Shown: in pieces, positions 1-12,764 of the stretch | How positions within the stretch are numbered: the first letter of the stretch is position 1 | Layout of the letters: each line of letters starts with the position of its first letter | Assembly: GCA_020536535.1 (NCBI GenBank) | Contig: JAHLWZ010000977.1 | Coordinates: forward strand, 1-34,461 | Direction: 5' to 3' | DNA length: 34,461 nucleotides | Source: Pelomyxa schiedti | Lineage: Eukaryota > Evosea > Pelobiontida > Pelomyxidae | Position numbers and translations under genes: made by a program | The notes under the pieces: generated by a model | Told to the model about the DNA's origin: nothing | Seen by the model: only the letters and a program-made list of their open reading frames with translations | Database searches by the model: none

Positions 1-1523
1 ACTTGGATTTCATTTTCGGAAGCGAGGATTATACTCTTCTTGTCTCCAATTGAAACTCTTGTCAGAATTAGGAACGTCCACGGAAAAGCAAGCATTTACA
101 TTGAAGAAAACACGGCAACAGTACTGCTACTCCAGGGACACCATGAATGTTTAGCGTTTGATTTATGGTTCCAGAGTGTAGCTTTGCCGTCTGCACATAT
201 GCATGCAAGGTGATCTCCACAGAGACACAGTGACGTTGCTGGCTGTGATTGTTTTAAACTCACACACAAACAAGAATGTTGACCTTTTCTATTTCAAGAG
301 ACGGCAGTTGCGAAATATCAACACTATTTTTCCGTTGACTGATAAGACTGTCCACGTCAATCACAAAGATATTACTTGAAGTGGCAACTCCAAGTTTGTT
401 GTTGTTCCATGTCTAAGGCAATGTAAACAGAGTGATTACAGAAGGTGTACTTCACCAAATTGGATAAAACAGTTTTGGAAGGAGAAGGGTGCAGAATTTC
501 AGTGAACCTACATGGTTCATACTTTTGCACTATGCCCAAGGACCCATCCTGAGTTGAATATGCTATCATATTGAAGGCAGATACAGCAAGCCCTGGGGCG
601 GGTAAGTCTCGAAAATGAAATCGAGATAAAGAAAAAACCTTGAAGCTGGGAGGATGTTGGTTGAACTGAAAAGTGTGTAGATAAATCTCGCGAGTAGAAT
701 TCAATTGTACCTGTGTAATGGGTGGGTTTTTTTTTGTTGGCAGACCACTAGCAAAATACCATGTAACCCGTGACAGAGAGTAGTCCCACTTGAAGATAGA
801 AGTCTTGGTTGCAAGTTAAGGTATGGCAATGAGGGATTAAGAGCAGCCCGGGCAACCTTTTGAAAGTAAGCCAAAGAATAACGTGGAAAAAAGAAAAAAA
901 AAAGGGTAGTACCCCTGGTACAAGCCGCTTCTCAGCAGTCAGGAACTGATAATGTACATCAGAACCAGATAATGGAATTCCGCTATTGAGTGGCCCGTAC
1001 ACAGGCGACACAGGAGGCGGTGAGTATGACTGTACATGTGGGATTGCCGTAGTAATTGGGTTTTGCATTTGTTGTTGTGTTTGTGCTTGTGTTTGTGTTT
1101 GTTGTTGGGTAGCAGGTGCATACCCAGGCTGCTGTGCGTAGTTATTATTGTTACCCTATTAATATTTACACGTTAGTTAAACACAATGTTTTCGTGTTCA
1201 GTACTACTACTAGAGTAGTTATATCACAGGGAAGTGCACACCTGTCGTTGATAGTTGTTAGTTTGGAGCTGCTGTTGTTGTTGTTCCCTCTCGCGCTGAG
1301 CCTTGTACATCATCAACTGGTGTTGCAGGTGTTGGTGTTGGTGTTGTTGTTGTTGTTGCTGTTGATGTTGGTGATTGATGCGCTGCTGCTGAGGCGGTGA
1401 CATCATCATCGATTGCGGTGGTGTGGGGGATGTTGACGACGCTGGCGGCGGTTGTTGTTGCGCGCCACCGTACGCCCCTGTGCCCCCTCCGACGTTGTTG
1501 TTGCTCACTGCACCCGTCTGCAT
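1..1523 (-). CDS. Gln-rich protein with beta-propeller-like body (3' end outside window)
   Basis: The start is the ATG at 1523; the upstream in-frame TTG at 1529 is not a plausible eukaryotic start. The first about 150 residues are low complexity: Asn/Gly/Pro, then Gln/His runs, then a second Gln/Thr run. After them I can splice a folded part through introns that all use GT-AG. The exons read LNPSLPYLNLQPRLL, then GLAVSAFNMIAYSTQDGSLG, TWNNNKLGVATSSNIFVIDV, TSLCLCGDHLACICADGK followed by ATLWNHKS, and SIGDKKSIILASENEIQ at the window edge. The alternation of short hydrophobic strands with DG turns and a W near each blade end is typical of WD40-like propellers. No family is recognised with certainty. 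A polyQ-fronted propeller such as a Mediator MED16-like subunit is one guess, held weakly. It is divergently arranged with the plus-strand gene starting at 1688. Confidence 0.72.
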
Positions 1524-1687
1524 TGTCAAATTCCGAATCTACAATCGCTTTATCTTCTTGTGCCAGAGGGACGAGTCGACAGCCCCCTGAGGAGGGAGTG
1601 CGCAGAGGGGCATAATATGGGAGAGACAGCTCTGGGCTATCTGGTATCTCCACTCCCCATCGTTGGTTGTTACGGTGCCAGCAAAGA
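1524..1687. promoter_or_regulatory. Divergent promoter region between two Gln-rich genes
   Basis: This 164-bp gap separates the start codons of the minus-strand gene (1523) and the plus-strand gene (1688), so it must carry both 5' untranslated regions and core promoters, or one shared bidirectional promoter. I see no clear TATA box. Reading frames cross it, so its non-coding status is inferred from the first ATG of each gene. Confidence 0.45.
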
Positions 1688-3217
1688 ATGTCTGCGCGAG
1701 ACAGGGACACGGTGATGGACGCGCTCAGGTTCCTCGACGACGACGCGGGCGACGAGGGTGTGGAATACGTCAGGGCGTCCTGGTACAACCAAAACGACGT
1801 GCCCCCCTCCGCAATTGTGGGTGGTGTCGCCCAACAACAACCACCGCAACAACAACAACAACAACAACAACAATCGCATCTGCATTTGCAGCAGCTTCAA
1901 GGACAACAGAATCGAGTTATGGGAGGAGGAGGAGGGGGAGGTGGCCGTGCTGGGCAGCCACATGCACGTGACAACGGGACTGACACCGAGACTGAGGAAG
2001 AACCAACTGAGGACGACGACAAGGGCGCCGGCAACGACACCGCCCCATCAAATTCCGCGAACCAGGGTGGTGGCGCCCTGGAAATCCAGAGGAAGAATTC
2101 GAACCCCACGGACCCGCCGCTACCAAAAAGGCCAAGAATTATTGACACCGGCACTGGAATGATTTCGCCGGTTACTTCTGCTACTTATGTTACTTATTCC
2201 AGCCCGTCCAATAATGAGTCCGAGAACGACGCGGAAAAATGGTACACTTCTGATAGGAAAAATGGCAGGATTCCAAAGTCTGGGGCCCGGGGATCAGGCA
2301 AATCAAGGAAGAAGAGCGCTTTGACTCTGACTGAGTATGAGGGGTGGGGTGAGGAGTGGGAAGCTGAGTCTGTATCTGACTCTGATGACGAGGAATACAC
2401 CGAGGCGGCTCCGCGGCACCCTAGAAAGGCGTCTAAGCAAAGCCCGGCTAACGAGGAGGACCCCTGGCTCAAGTTGCCCCCTGTAATGAGTACCTCTGAT
2501 GCAAGGAAGCTTTCAAAGAGAAAGAACAAAGCAAAGCACCACAAAGGAGCCAAAACAAAGAAGAGTGTTCGCGGCTCAACAGGGAAAAAGAATTCTTCCA
2601 GTTCTAGAGCAGCCAAGGTGAAATCAAGTACACCAACTTTGCCCAAGAATAGCCCACAACCGCCACTTATCGCAGTATTGAACGTGGAACTGGAAAACCC
2701 TGTGCCCAACAAGGAGTCACCTTTGGAAAAGAACCAACAGGAGGACATTACCCCTGTGTGGATGAATCAAATATTTCATAGGGACTGGAGTTTCGCCAGC
2801 CAAGTGACTAACACAACTTTAAACCAAACATTAAGATGGCTGGTTCCTATTCCCGGTGTGAAACCTCCAGAGATATTGAAGAGAGCTAGCCCAAGCCCAA
2901 GCCCCAGTCCCGCTACTCACCCTCCAACTCCCACTGATTCAAAACCAACAAACTACAAAGCCAGGCGATTAGTTCTCCCACCAACAGTACCTTGCCGCTT
3001 TTCATGGGATGATGAGGTTGACTTTGAGGTAATGTGCACCTGAATGGACTGTACTTACCTTTCCTGTTACCCTAGGACCAACTTGCAATCCCGAAGCCCC
3101 CTTGCATTTCTACATTTATGGAAGAGTACAAATTACAATTCAAAGCTCAAGGGTATGATCCCACCCTAAAACTATGTACCAATATCCTTTAGGAGGATTA
3201 TCACAGAAAGAATGTAA
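1688..3217 (+). CDS. Disordered, charged, Gln-rich probable nuclear protein (unrecognised)
   Basis: The start is the first in-frame ATG at 1688 (MSARDRDTVMDALRFL); the frame is open further upstream only through a TTG. Residues about 50-75 are a Gln run, followed by a Gly run, an acidic stretch (TDTETEEEPTEDDD), a basic PLPKRPR motif that could act as a nuclear localisation signal, an acidic SDSDDEEY stretch and a long Lys/Ser-rich region. The C-terminal part is less disordered and looks like the conserved piece (VWMNQIFHRDWSF, LPPTVPCRFSWDDEVDFE). The first intron begins at GTAATG after position 3029 and ends at CCCTAG. A second, about 41 nt, starts at GTATGATCC near 3152 and ends at TTTAG at 3192, which gives the stop at 3215-3217. 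A different acceptor in this last intron would shift the stop slightly. I know no family with this layout; a chromatin or transcription role is only an inference from composition. Confidence 0.7.
1807..1945 (+). repeat. CAA/CAG and GGA microsatellite tracts coding for poly-Gln and poly-Gly
   Basis: CAA repeats around 1839-1875 encode a Gln run, and a GGA/GGG run at 1920-1943 encodes a Gly run. Similar trinucleotide tracts (GTT/TTG on this strand, CAA/CAG on the other) lie at about 1270-1400 and 1068-1107 in the neighbouring divergent gene. They are likely length-polymorphic. Confidence 0.8.
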
Positions 3218-3246
3218 AAATGGCGGGATTTTCTCTCTTATTATAC
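3218..3246. other. 29-nt gap between two convergent stop codons
   Basis: The plus-strand gene stops at 3217 and the minus-strand UTP15 stops at 3247. The two 3' untranslated regions must therefore overlap and run into each other's coding sequence. The short gap contains TTATTATA but no separate polyadenylation signals for each strand. Confidence 0.6.
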
Positions 3247-5467
3247 TCATGATGATGAAGCGGATGTGGAAATAGGATTGCTTTGGGTTCCAGATGAGAC
3301 AATGAGAGACAAGGACCCCAACAATTCCATCATAGTATCCTCAAGTCTGATTTCTGTCTTGACTTTGCTGAACAGCTTCTCCAGTAAATGCTCTATCATA
3401 GGTGAACCTTGCAGGTGGTCTGTATAGATATCTGTGTAGCCAAAATAATGAATGTTACAAATATGTGAGTTTGTGGAAAGATATGTTCGGCGTACCCAAT
3501 ATAACATGAGTTATCGCAACCAAAGTATTTGTGAACGCGGGTGTGTCAATGTTCTCACAAAGGAACATAACAATGGGAGCCAGAGAATCATCATCCCTTG
3601 ATCCCACTGCCTCAACGAGTCTCCCTCGTCTCAGAAGCTCTTGCAGAGTACTCATTACAGCCAAGGGTTCATGCTGTTCTGAATATACCTAACAATGATA
3701 TCATGTGATTAGAGAGGGTGTTTTGTGGCTGTTTACCTCAAGAGCTGCATCGAGAGCCTTAGGGTGTTGTAACATCTGAAAGTATTTTGTTATGTGATCA
3801 GGTGGTTGATAGTTCCGCTGTGCTGTGGGTCTTGATGGTGCCTATGCATGTCGTGATTAGAGATTTCACTTGTAGTGTTACAAATAAACAGAGAGAAAGC
3901 GGAGCGGAAGGGAAGGATTGAATAACTTACTGGTTTCCAGTATCTTTTGGTAGGAAGTTCACTTGGTTGTGGTGCCGGAGTGACTGCTGTTTCGTCTGTT
4001 TGTTGTTGTATGTGTAATTTACCATCGCTGCCACCAACTACAAGGGTTTTGTCATCCGGCTGTGATGGTCTTGGGTTAGTGGCACAGAGTGTGAGAGCGA
4101 AGCCGTACTGAAAAGCCCAGGGAGAGAATAGGAGACGGGTAGGAAAAAGTGTGTGCAACTGTCCAACTTGATACATTGTATACCTTGGGTTTATTGAGTA
4201 TATGCTTCTATCAATCAACTTTACCTTGATGTGCTCATCAAGACCGCCAGAAAACAATCTCGAAGAATCTGACGAAATTCCGAGACTAGTAATTGTTTTC
4301 AAGTGGTTTCCAGAAAGAGTTCTCTGCTGGGAACCCCCGTTCAAAAGGTCCCATATTTTCACGGAGGTGCCACCTGTATTACATTCAATTAAGAGCAGAT
4401 GGCCGTAAGCCGTGATACCTGCAGAAGCGATGATGTTACCACCTGGGAAAAATATTATTGATTCAACTGGAGATGCGTGTTTCATTGTCATAACATTGGA
4501 TTTTTGTCGTAAATCCCATAACTTGTAGGTGCTTTAAGAGACAATTCAAAGGGTATTTTATTACCTTAATGGTTTGATCGTACGAAGCAGTAGCCCAAAA
4601 GGTATTATCTTTCGGACTAGTGAGTAACTGCCGTACATGGTCCTGTCTAAAGTAAATACGAATCGAGTTGCGGGTGAAACTGTACGGAATGAGCTTGTGT
4701 AGTTGTTATGTTGTTCCCAGTGGCCATATCCCACGTTTTAACAACTCCATCTTCCGCAGCAGACACGACCGTGACATTGTCACTCAAAAACCCAGTGGCT
4801 CTCACTGGACTGGCAATGTCAATCCTGTGGAAAGTAAAAGAATGCTTACGCTTTGTGACCACGAAAGGTCCTGAGTAAACCCAAGGTCGTGGCTTGGAAT
4901 ATTTTCACTGCTGGGTAAGTACCCCCACAAGCAATCATCTTCCCATCACTTCGATATGACGCACCAAGGGCAGTCTGTCTAAGGGTCAGAAACCCAATGC
5001 TTTCCTTTGTTTGGGACGTCATACCTCCCTGAACTTTGTGAATGACTTTGCTATAGAATATGACTGAAGGTCTATCACGTGAGGCTATCTAAGGGTTACA
5101 TGACGCATTTATAATAATCTTATTCAAAAAGGGGGGATGGAGATACCAGGTTTGCAGTGACTAGTATTTCCGGGCAGCTTGAATACTTTGGGGACATCAC
5201 AATTGATGAAACTGGGCCATCAACAGGCACTGTTCCAACAGCCTACATGGGGTGGTGGCTCACATTAATGATGGCAGTTATGACTGAAAACTTATTATTA
5301 CCTTGTACCTGCCCCAATACAACTTTTCGGGGTCCTCTTCACTGACCTTGGTACCAACCCTTTTCTTCTCAGGTGGAACATAACCTAATAATATATAATG
5401 TACACAAATTATATGCCAAACGGGCCAATTGGAGGAAAAAAAAAAGAGACTCACTCAACCGAGACAT
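3247..5467 (-). CDS. UTP15: U3 snoRNA-associated protein 15 (WD40, small-subunit processome)
   Basis: UTP15 is a t-UTP/UtpA component of the small-subunit processome, acting in the nucleolus in rDNA transcription and 18S pre-rRNA processing. A tiny first exon (MSRL, ATG at 5467) splices by an A/GTGAGT donor to YVPPEKKR...LYWGRYK, matching the family start (GYKPV...YWNNYK). WD repeats follow: GASYRSDGKMIACGG, FLSDNVTVVSAAEDGVVKTWD, ATASYDQTIK, and the strongly diagnostic SPVESIIFFPGGNIIASAG with VKIWDLLNGGSQQ and RLFSGGLDEHIKV. The C-terminal UTP15 domain is present: PPDHITKYFQMLQHPKALDAALE, LQELLRRGRLVEAVGSRDD, and the final helices around IEHLLEKLFSKVKTEIRLED. About ten short introns interrupt it. 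Estimated length about 520 aa, as in human and yeast. It ends 29 nt from the convergent gene at 3217. Confidence 0.95.
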
Positions 5468-5674
5468 TGTATTATATTCTAAACGCAAATGAATCCCTCA
5501 ACAACTTCCCTTCACTACGCCCGGCAACACACGCCAACGCAAATTGGGTTAATCTCCGATGTGCAACTGCAACTTCCGGGAAAACGAAATTGATTGGGTA
5601 CATGAGAAAGAGAGGTGGAATAATGGGTGTTGGGTGGGGCCAAAAAAAAAAAGGAGTGCCATATGGGAGTTTAG
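5468..5674 (-). promoter_or_regulatory. UTP15 upstream region and CHO2 3' end
   Basis: These 207 bp lie between the UTP15 start and the stop of the next minus-strand gene. They hold an A-run at 5642-5652 and, on the plus strand, ACTTCCGGG (5572-5580), which resembles an ETS-type core. That resemblance may be chance. No gene is supported here. Confidence 0.35.
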
Positions 5675-8574
5675 TTAGCTCTTCTTCTTCTTGAGTAGGA
5701 GGTTCTCAAAAAGTGTGGACTTGGCTTTTTGTAGCCCAATGCGGTCGTGTATGCTCAGGCCCTTGATCTCCGTGGTTATTCTTTTCTTGATCCTGAATTG
5801 TAATGAGTTTGGTGTTGTGTGGGGGTGGAAGAAATTTGAAAGGAGGGAGGTAGATTCTTACTTGCTTATTTCCCTTCTTGCCTTCTTATTGAGCTTTTGT
5901 ATTCTCGGATTCTTTTCGACCATATCCAGGAAGATATCAGTGACGCCGCTCTGTATGCCGCTAATTGGCCGTAGTTTACCACCGTGAATCTTCCTCATGT
6001 GGGGACTAGTGTAAATGTTAGGTTATGGTTCGTGCAGGTTGTGCTACCTCTCCACGAAAACTATAAACAGGTAGTTGATGACCTGGCAGATAGCAGCAAG
6101 TAGTACCACTGTTTTGCTCTCAGCAAATAGTCCCAGTCCATAAAAACCTCCCCATCCAATGATGCTGTCTGGATTGTCCATAAATCTGTATGTGATTAGC
6201 GAGGAGAAAACTGTATTGTGAACCTGTATATTCCGCTATAAACCACTGGTACTGGGACAGCTGATGTAATGAAAAAGTCACCATAAAACCAGCCATAATC
6301 TCCTAGAACTTCGTATGTCGAAAGAGAACACCACAGGCTTATGCTACAAAGGACCTTTTGGGAATTTAGTGATAATTCAAATTGTATTGTACAAACCAAC
6401 GCTAATACTTGAGCAACACAATAGGGCTGGAAGGTGACACCGGCACTGTACTTCACGGCACAGCAAAAGAATGAAACGTATGTCATTACGTGGGCAGCGT
6501 TGTAAATTCTGTAATTTGGTTACCCAAGTTTTATAAGTTAAGGGATTACAATTTCCAGTTGTCAAAAGCCTGTGCAGTATTCATTCCCATTTTTTCACAC
6601 TTGAGGACAAACCAATTACTCTTACTTTGTAAATGTAACACGAGTCCAAGAACCCCACTCAGCCACAGTCGCCAGAATAGAACTTCACCTGAATGAAATT
6701 GAGGAAAGTTGCAGGAAAAGAAAACATGACATACATACAAAAACCCAAGTCGGGATGGATTCAATTAGGACTATGTGGACAACGATGTTTTGTGCAACAA
6801 ACACCATAAAAAGTAGGTCCACGCCCCGGTAAGGTGTGAAATTTCCGAACCCGACTAGGGAGCGGGGCAAAGCACCACCACTGAATTTGTAAGAGGAATC
6901 TCCAACCATTTCAGGGTAAATTTTCTTCATATCTAGTAGTTCCTTAGACAGAGAATTTCTTGAAAAAATGAAGACATACGCGGGGTTTCAACTAAAGCAA
7001 GGAATACCAACTGACATACATGTGCAGCCAAACTCACATAAAGAACAATATACGAGTGTGTTAGCAGAGCAAATCCGTAGAAGAATGCATATCTGACAAA
7101 GGAATTAGAGAGAGAGAAAAAGATAAATTGTCTTTGTAACGAACCCAATTGTGTACATGGGATGTGGCGCTATGCGAAATACACGATCAAAGGTTAGTTT
7201 CTGATGAATTGCAAAGAAAAAATCCCCCCAGTCTGTTACACAGTTACTCACATCTCAAGAATAGGTAGTATTACACCAAGCATAGTCTTTTACAACTCTG
7301 AAAGAGTCCGTCTTTGCCCACAAGGCAAAGAAGCACAAGAAGACTCCCCCAATGTAAGAGAGAAGGGTTTTCAGAGAAAAGAAATGGGCCGGAGCAGTCC
7401 TGTGTTTGGTAAGGCCCCGCATAAGTTCCGTCAGTACCAATAGCCTAGCACAAAAACAAAGTATGCTACTACATCGTAGAATAGTATCACATCAACCACT
7501 GGCCGAAAGAGTAGCCATGCTGTCAAACTTGGTGGTGCACTCTATGTATTGGATTAACTCTTACACCAAATGAGTGCAATTACCTCAAACGAGTAATCGT
7601 TATCTACGTCAACGTGGGCCGCGGTTTTAGCAATTGAATATAACATATTGTTCGGTTTTGACAGGATCTGCTGTGTAAATTTTGTGATAACCTTGTTTTC
7701 TGACTGGTATCTGTCCATGATTAAAGGCATACAACGAGTTGGAATTGTACTTAAGGAGTAATCCTATTCCTAAGTTGTAAGCAAGTCTCCAAATCCCGAA
7801 CCAAACGATTAATACCTTTTTCCAGGGTAATACGAAAAGGATTTGGAGCAAACCTACCCAACGAGGAAGGGGCAAAAATAATAAAATAACGCTGAGTAGA
7901 CAGCTACTTTTAAGCCAGTCAAAAAGAGTCCAACGAAGGGGACTATAAAGAGGCAACGGGCTTTTGGTATGAGGAACTCTGAACTCTGAAAGCATTAAAT
8001 AAGAGACTGAATTCATCAATTTACTTTGCCCAGAGTCAGTCACTCCCTCTTGGGGCTTATTTGTTGAGGCCTCTGAATCGCTGGACTCGGGGGACTGTGG
8101 GGAATGTGTGTTTGAGTTTAAAGGCGTTCTACATAGTTGTTCATCTTCATCACTGTCAGAGGAGTCGTCGTCCCTGCAAATGTTCGGCCACAAGAAATAA
8201 GAGGAAGGCATACGTTGACGGAGGAATTGGATCTTGGGTACTTGAATCCGCAGCAACTTCTCCCGCAGTAGAACAAGTGTTTCCTTCTAGAATCGGAGGT
8301 GTTTCACAAGTCATATTGGTAACCCTTGGGAATGGAACTACTTCAATGTCGCCCTTTCTGGCAGGGTCCCCTTTCTTGCGTTTTCTGCACGGTCTGGCAG
8401 ACATTAAGTACAAAACGAAAGCGAAAAGCCAGGCCGATACGATAGCAGCATTTTGTCACTATCGTTCACAGGAGATTGCGATGTCGCCGGGGCCGGAAAA
8501 TTGTGAGCAGACGCATCTCCGCCACTACCGTCGTCGACCACCGCACCATCGTCCCCCTCTTTGCCTTTGTCCAT
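5675..8574 (-). CDS. CHO2: Phosphatidylethanolamine N-methyltransferase, Cho2/PEM1 type
   Basis: This enzyme transfers methyl groups from S-adenosylmethionine to phosphatidylethanolamine in the ER membrane, the first step of the methylation route to phosphatidylcholine. The start ATG at 8574 opens a hydrophilic N terminus of about 140 aa with an acidic run ([12 protein letters not shown]), after two short introns. Membrane segments follow, with family hallmarks: [39 protein letters not shown], and KDYAW which, by splicing at TGGT/GTAATA, reads [16 protein letters not shown], then [14 protein letters not shown]. Near the end are [11 protein letters not shown] and [11 protein letters not shown], matching the fungal VENPHMRKLYG motif. 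The protein ends about 75 aa later in a Lys-rich tail (LLLKKKKS). Fungal Cho2 proteins carry a much longer C-terminal part, so this one is extended at the N end and short at the C end. Introns are about 40-70 nt. Confidence 0.93.
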
Positions 8575-8907
8575 CGTTATACTTGTCGTCTTTCCGCAGA
8601 TCTCGTCTCGCCACTCACCGTTGACTCGCTCGACTTGTTTAATTAATTAATCCTGTCGAGTATCCCGGGAACCTGAGACACAACTTTTCTGCTGAGAGGA
8701 CACATTTAGCAAGACCCACAATGAGCACTCTCGGGTTACCGTTGCGCCGGCCGCAGTCTGCCGCCCAACTTCGTTATTTTTTTCCCCACCCTGAACTGTT
8801 CCGCGTCCCTCACTGGAATTATTTATAGGGACGAGTCGGGCTGGTGGGAGCACCGGTAACTTAAAACAACCTTTCTTTTCATTTACATTGCTTTACAGTA
8901 TAGTGGT
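8575..8907 (-). promoter_or_regulatory. CHO2 upstream region and 3' end of the next gene
   Basis: This 333-bp non-coding stretch lies between the CHO2 start codon and the stop of the minus-strand gene ending at 8908. It contains the palindromic TTAATTAATTAA at about 8639-8651 and a T-run near 8777-8784. I see no conserved RNA and no supported ORF; the frames that cross it are short and without codon structure. Confidence 0.4.
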
Positions 8908-10112
8908 TCAGGGAGTGAGGGGCAGTGGTGTGAAATCACTTTCTTGGTACTCTGACTCCCCCAGGGGATCAGTGGTTGTTAACAACTCTCCACTCAGGGA
9001 AGGAACACCAATGGCCCCTGGGTATGTGCCAAACAAACCACTGTACTCCAGTGAATCCGTAAAGGCAACTCCAAGAGGGAAGCTGTTGAATTCCTGAGGA
9101 ATGACAGTTCCAAGATCGAACGGATCCAAAACTTGGGCAGGCATCGGAACTGCAGACTGATGTTCGAGAGAGGGATCGGTAACTAAATCAACAGGTCAAC
9201 CTTCGAACACGAAAACATGAAGAGTAACCTATGCACATAGGAGTCCTGACCCAGGAATAGGATGTAGGGGAGTCAATGCTCTTCACAAACACTCTCAGGT
9301 ACAATCTTCCTTGGAATCCTAGCTTGCCCTTCCCTGTCTCGGTTTCATTTATCAGGCAACAGTTGTCTTCGGTGAGTGGTTCCCCTGTTGACAGGCGCAG
9401 GACTGTACCAGGATCCACAGAGGCATCGAATTCACTGCAAACCTTCAGCCAGGATTTGCACAGCAGTGGGAGGTAGTCCTTGGCCGAGTTCCCGTTGCCG
9501 ATTGATGGCTGTTCCACACAGCAGATCACGCGACGGCCTGTCTGAGAGTGCTGAGTTGTTGATCCAATCCTCCAGAATCCCCGGTAGTCTTGCTTAGATT
9601 GGTATGAACTCTTAGGAGAGCTTTCATAGTATGACGAATAAGCCGGACTTGGGCTCAATAAGTTCCGTTCCATGTCAGTACGTGGAAGTCGAGTGTAAAG
9701 GTGTTCTCTGCAGAACCGTCCACCCAACTTCTCCATTTGCTTTTTCACCCCGTCGGGTCTGGTTCGCTTGCGGGAAGGGCTCTTTGCAGGAGAGGTCTCG
9801 CTCGAGGATCCTTCACTTGAGTAGTCAGTCGCTGTGAAGATGTGAGTAATACCGAAGACGTGTAGTAAAGCGGATGGATCGCGTGCTATGTAACCTCCCG
9901 AATGCTAGTTCGAATCCCTGAGCGTGCATCCACATTTCGATGCACGATATAGATTCGAGCTCGTCCGGGAAGCAAATCGTAATCCGCTGAACCTGTACGG
10001 CATGTTCGAAGACCTTTCGCTGTGAAAGGTCTCTTGAACGAGTCTCGTACAGTTCGCGGTCTATCGAAGTGACATAAAAGGCAAAACCTGTAGGTTTTCT
10101 CTTCCTGTCCAT
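8908..10112 (-). CDS. Unrecognised protein, basic middle and acidic C terminus
   Basis: The first in-frame ATG is at 10112 (MDRKRKPTGFAFYVTSIDRE); the earlier start of this frame is TTG. Two introns can be placed. One runs from G/GTTACATAG near 9896 to a CTCAAG acceptor with a CTGACTAC branch site. The other, about 45 nt, runs from GTTACTCTTC (about 9228) to GATTTAG (about 9184). The joined protein is about 375 aa: an N-terminal domain of about 75 aa, a Ser-rich linker, a basic segment (SPSRKRTRPDGVKKQ), a compact middle domain (RGFWRIGSTTQHSQTGRR, LPLLCKSWLKVCSEFD, FQGRLYLRVFVKSID) and a C-terminal region rich in Asp/Glu/Pro/Leu (LDPFDLGTVIPQEF, ESEYQESDFTPLPLTP). Basic segment, beta-rich domain and acidic tail together would suit a transcription regulator, but no family is recognised. 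Confidence 0.68.
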
Positions 10113-10363
10113 GTTTGGGTTGTTGGTTTTACGGAAATTATCAAAAATCAAATTTAAAATGTTTATAAATCGGAAACTATTTTTATTTTTGCAACTCCAA
10201 GAACTGACGCAGACTCAGAAAACTCGTACAGATCTTTACGTCAGTGGTTCAATTTTTTCGGAGCGCTAGTCCGACAACTTTGTTTCGCTTGGTTAAATTG
10301 CCAAGTTGGGTTTTTTTTTATCAACATTAATTGTTTGTTCTGCTTGTTGATTGATTGTTGGTG
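10113..10363. other. Intergenic, no gene seen
   Basis: This 251-bp gap lies between the unrecognised gene's start and the VPS4 stop. It is AT-rich with T-runs (10181-10192, 10311-10319). A small dyad CTGACG...CGTCAG occurs at about 10204-10244; its arms are too short to claim a structured RNA. Confidence 0.4.
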
Positions 10364-12396
<2,033 letters not shown>

Positions 12397-12764
12397 CTTC
12401 CTCGCCTTTTTTTTCCCTGTTTTCCCAACTAAGCTGAGTTTTGTTTTTTGTGAGAGTGGTCCAGTTCAACCTCTGTATCAGATCCGCATTCACTTGATGT
12501 GAGTGCCACCTTCTCCTCCTAGAGGTGCTTGGTGAATCCGTTCTCGAATCGGATCTCAGGGAATGATGGCTGTACCAAGTTGGTCTGTGGCACGGGAAAT
12601 TCCAAGATTGCTTTCCCCTGTCGAGTTACTATTGGGTGCCCATTACACACACAAGGAAGAAATAAAACAAATATTTGTTTGAACTAGGACTTAACAACGT
12701 GCCTTTGCGTGGTTGGGTTGTGGATATGAAATGTTGCCTACAGTGTATTGGTATTTCTTGTTGT
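12397..12764. other. Intergenic: VPS4 promoter side and HECT-gene 3' end
   Basis: This 368-bp stretch lies between the VPS4 start and the stop of the giant HECT gene, both on the minus strand. It should hold the 3' untranslated region of the HECT gene followed by the VPS4 promoter. I checked both strands for a tRNA fold and found only a partial T-arm-like hairpin near 12530-12555, with no acceptor or anticodon arm. Confidence 0.4.

Noticed and set aside
1667-1687. Earlier start for the 1688 gene, and likewise 1529 and 10151 for two minus-strand genes
   Set aside because: All three are TTG codons, not used as ordinary starts in eukaryotes; an in-frame ATG follows within a few codons.
8061-8624. 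Plus-strand ORF of 187 codons
   Set aside because: It is antisense to the first exons of CHO2, whose reading is supported by good splice sites and by the family match downstream; its own protein is Arg/His/Ser-rich without any pattern.
9896-9935. tRNA T-loop-like string AGTTCGAATCC on the plus strand
   Set aside because: The bases flanking the loop do not form a T-stem, no acceptor or anticodon arm is present, and the minus strand here is coding sequence of the 8908-10112 gene.
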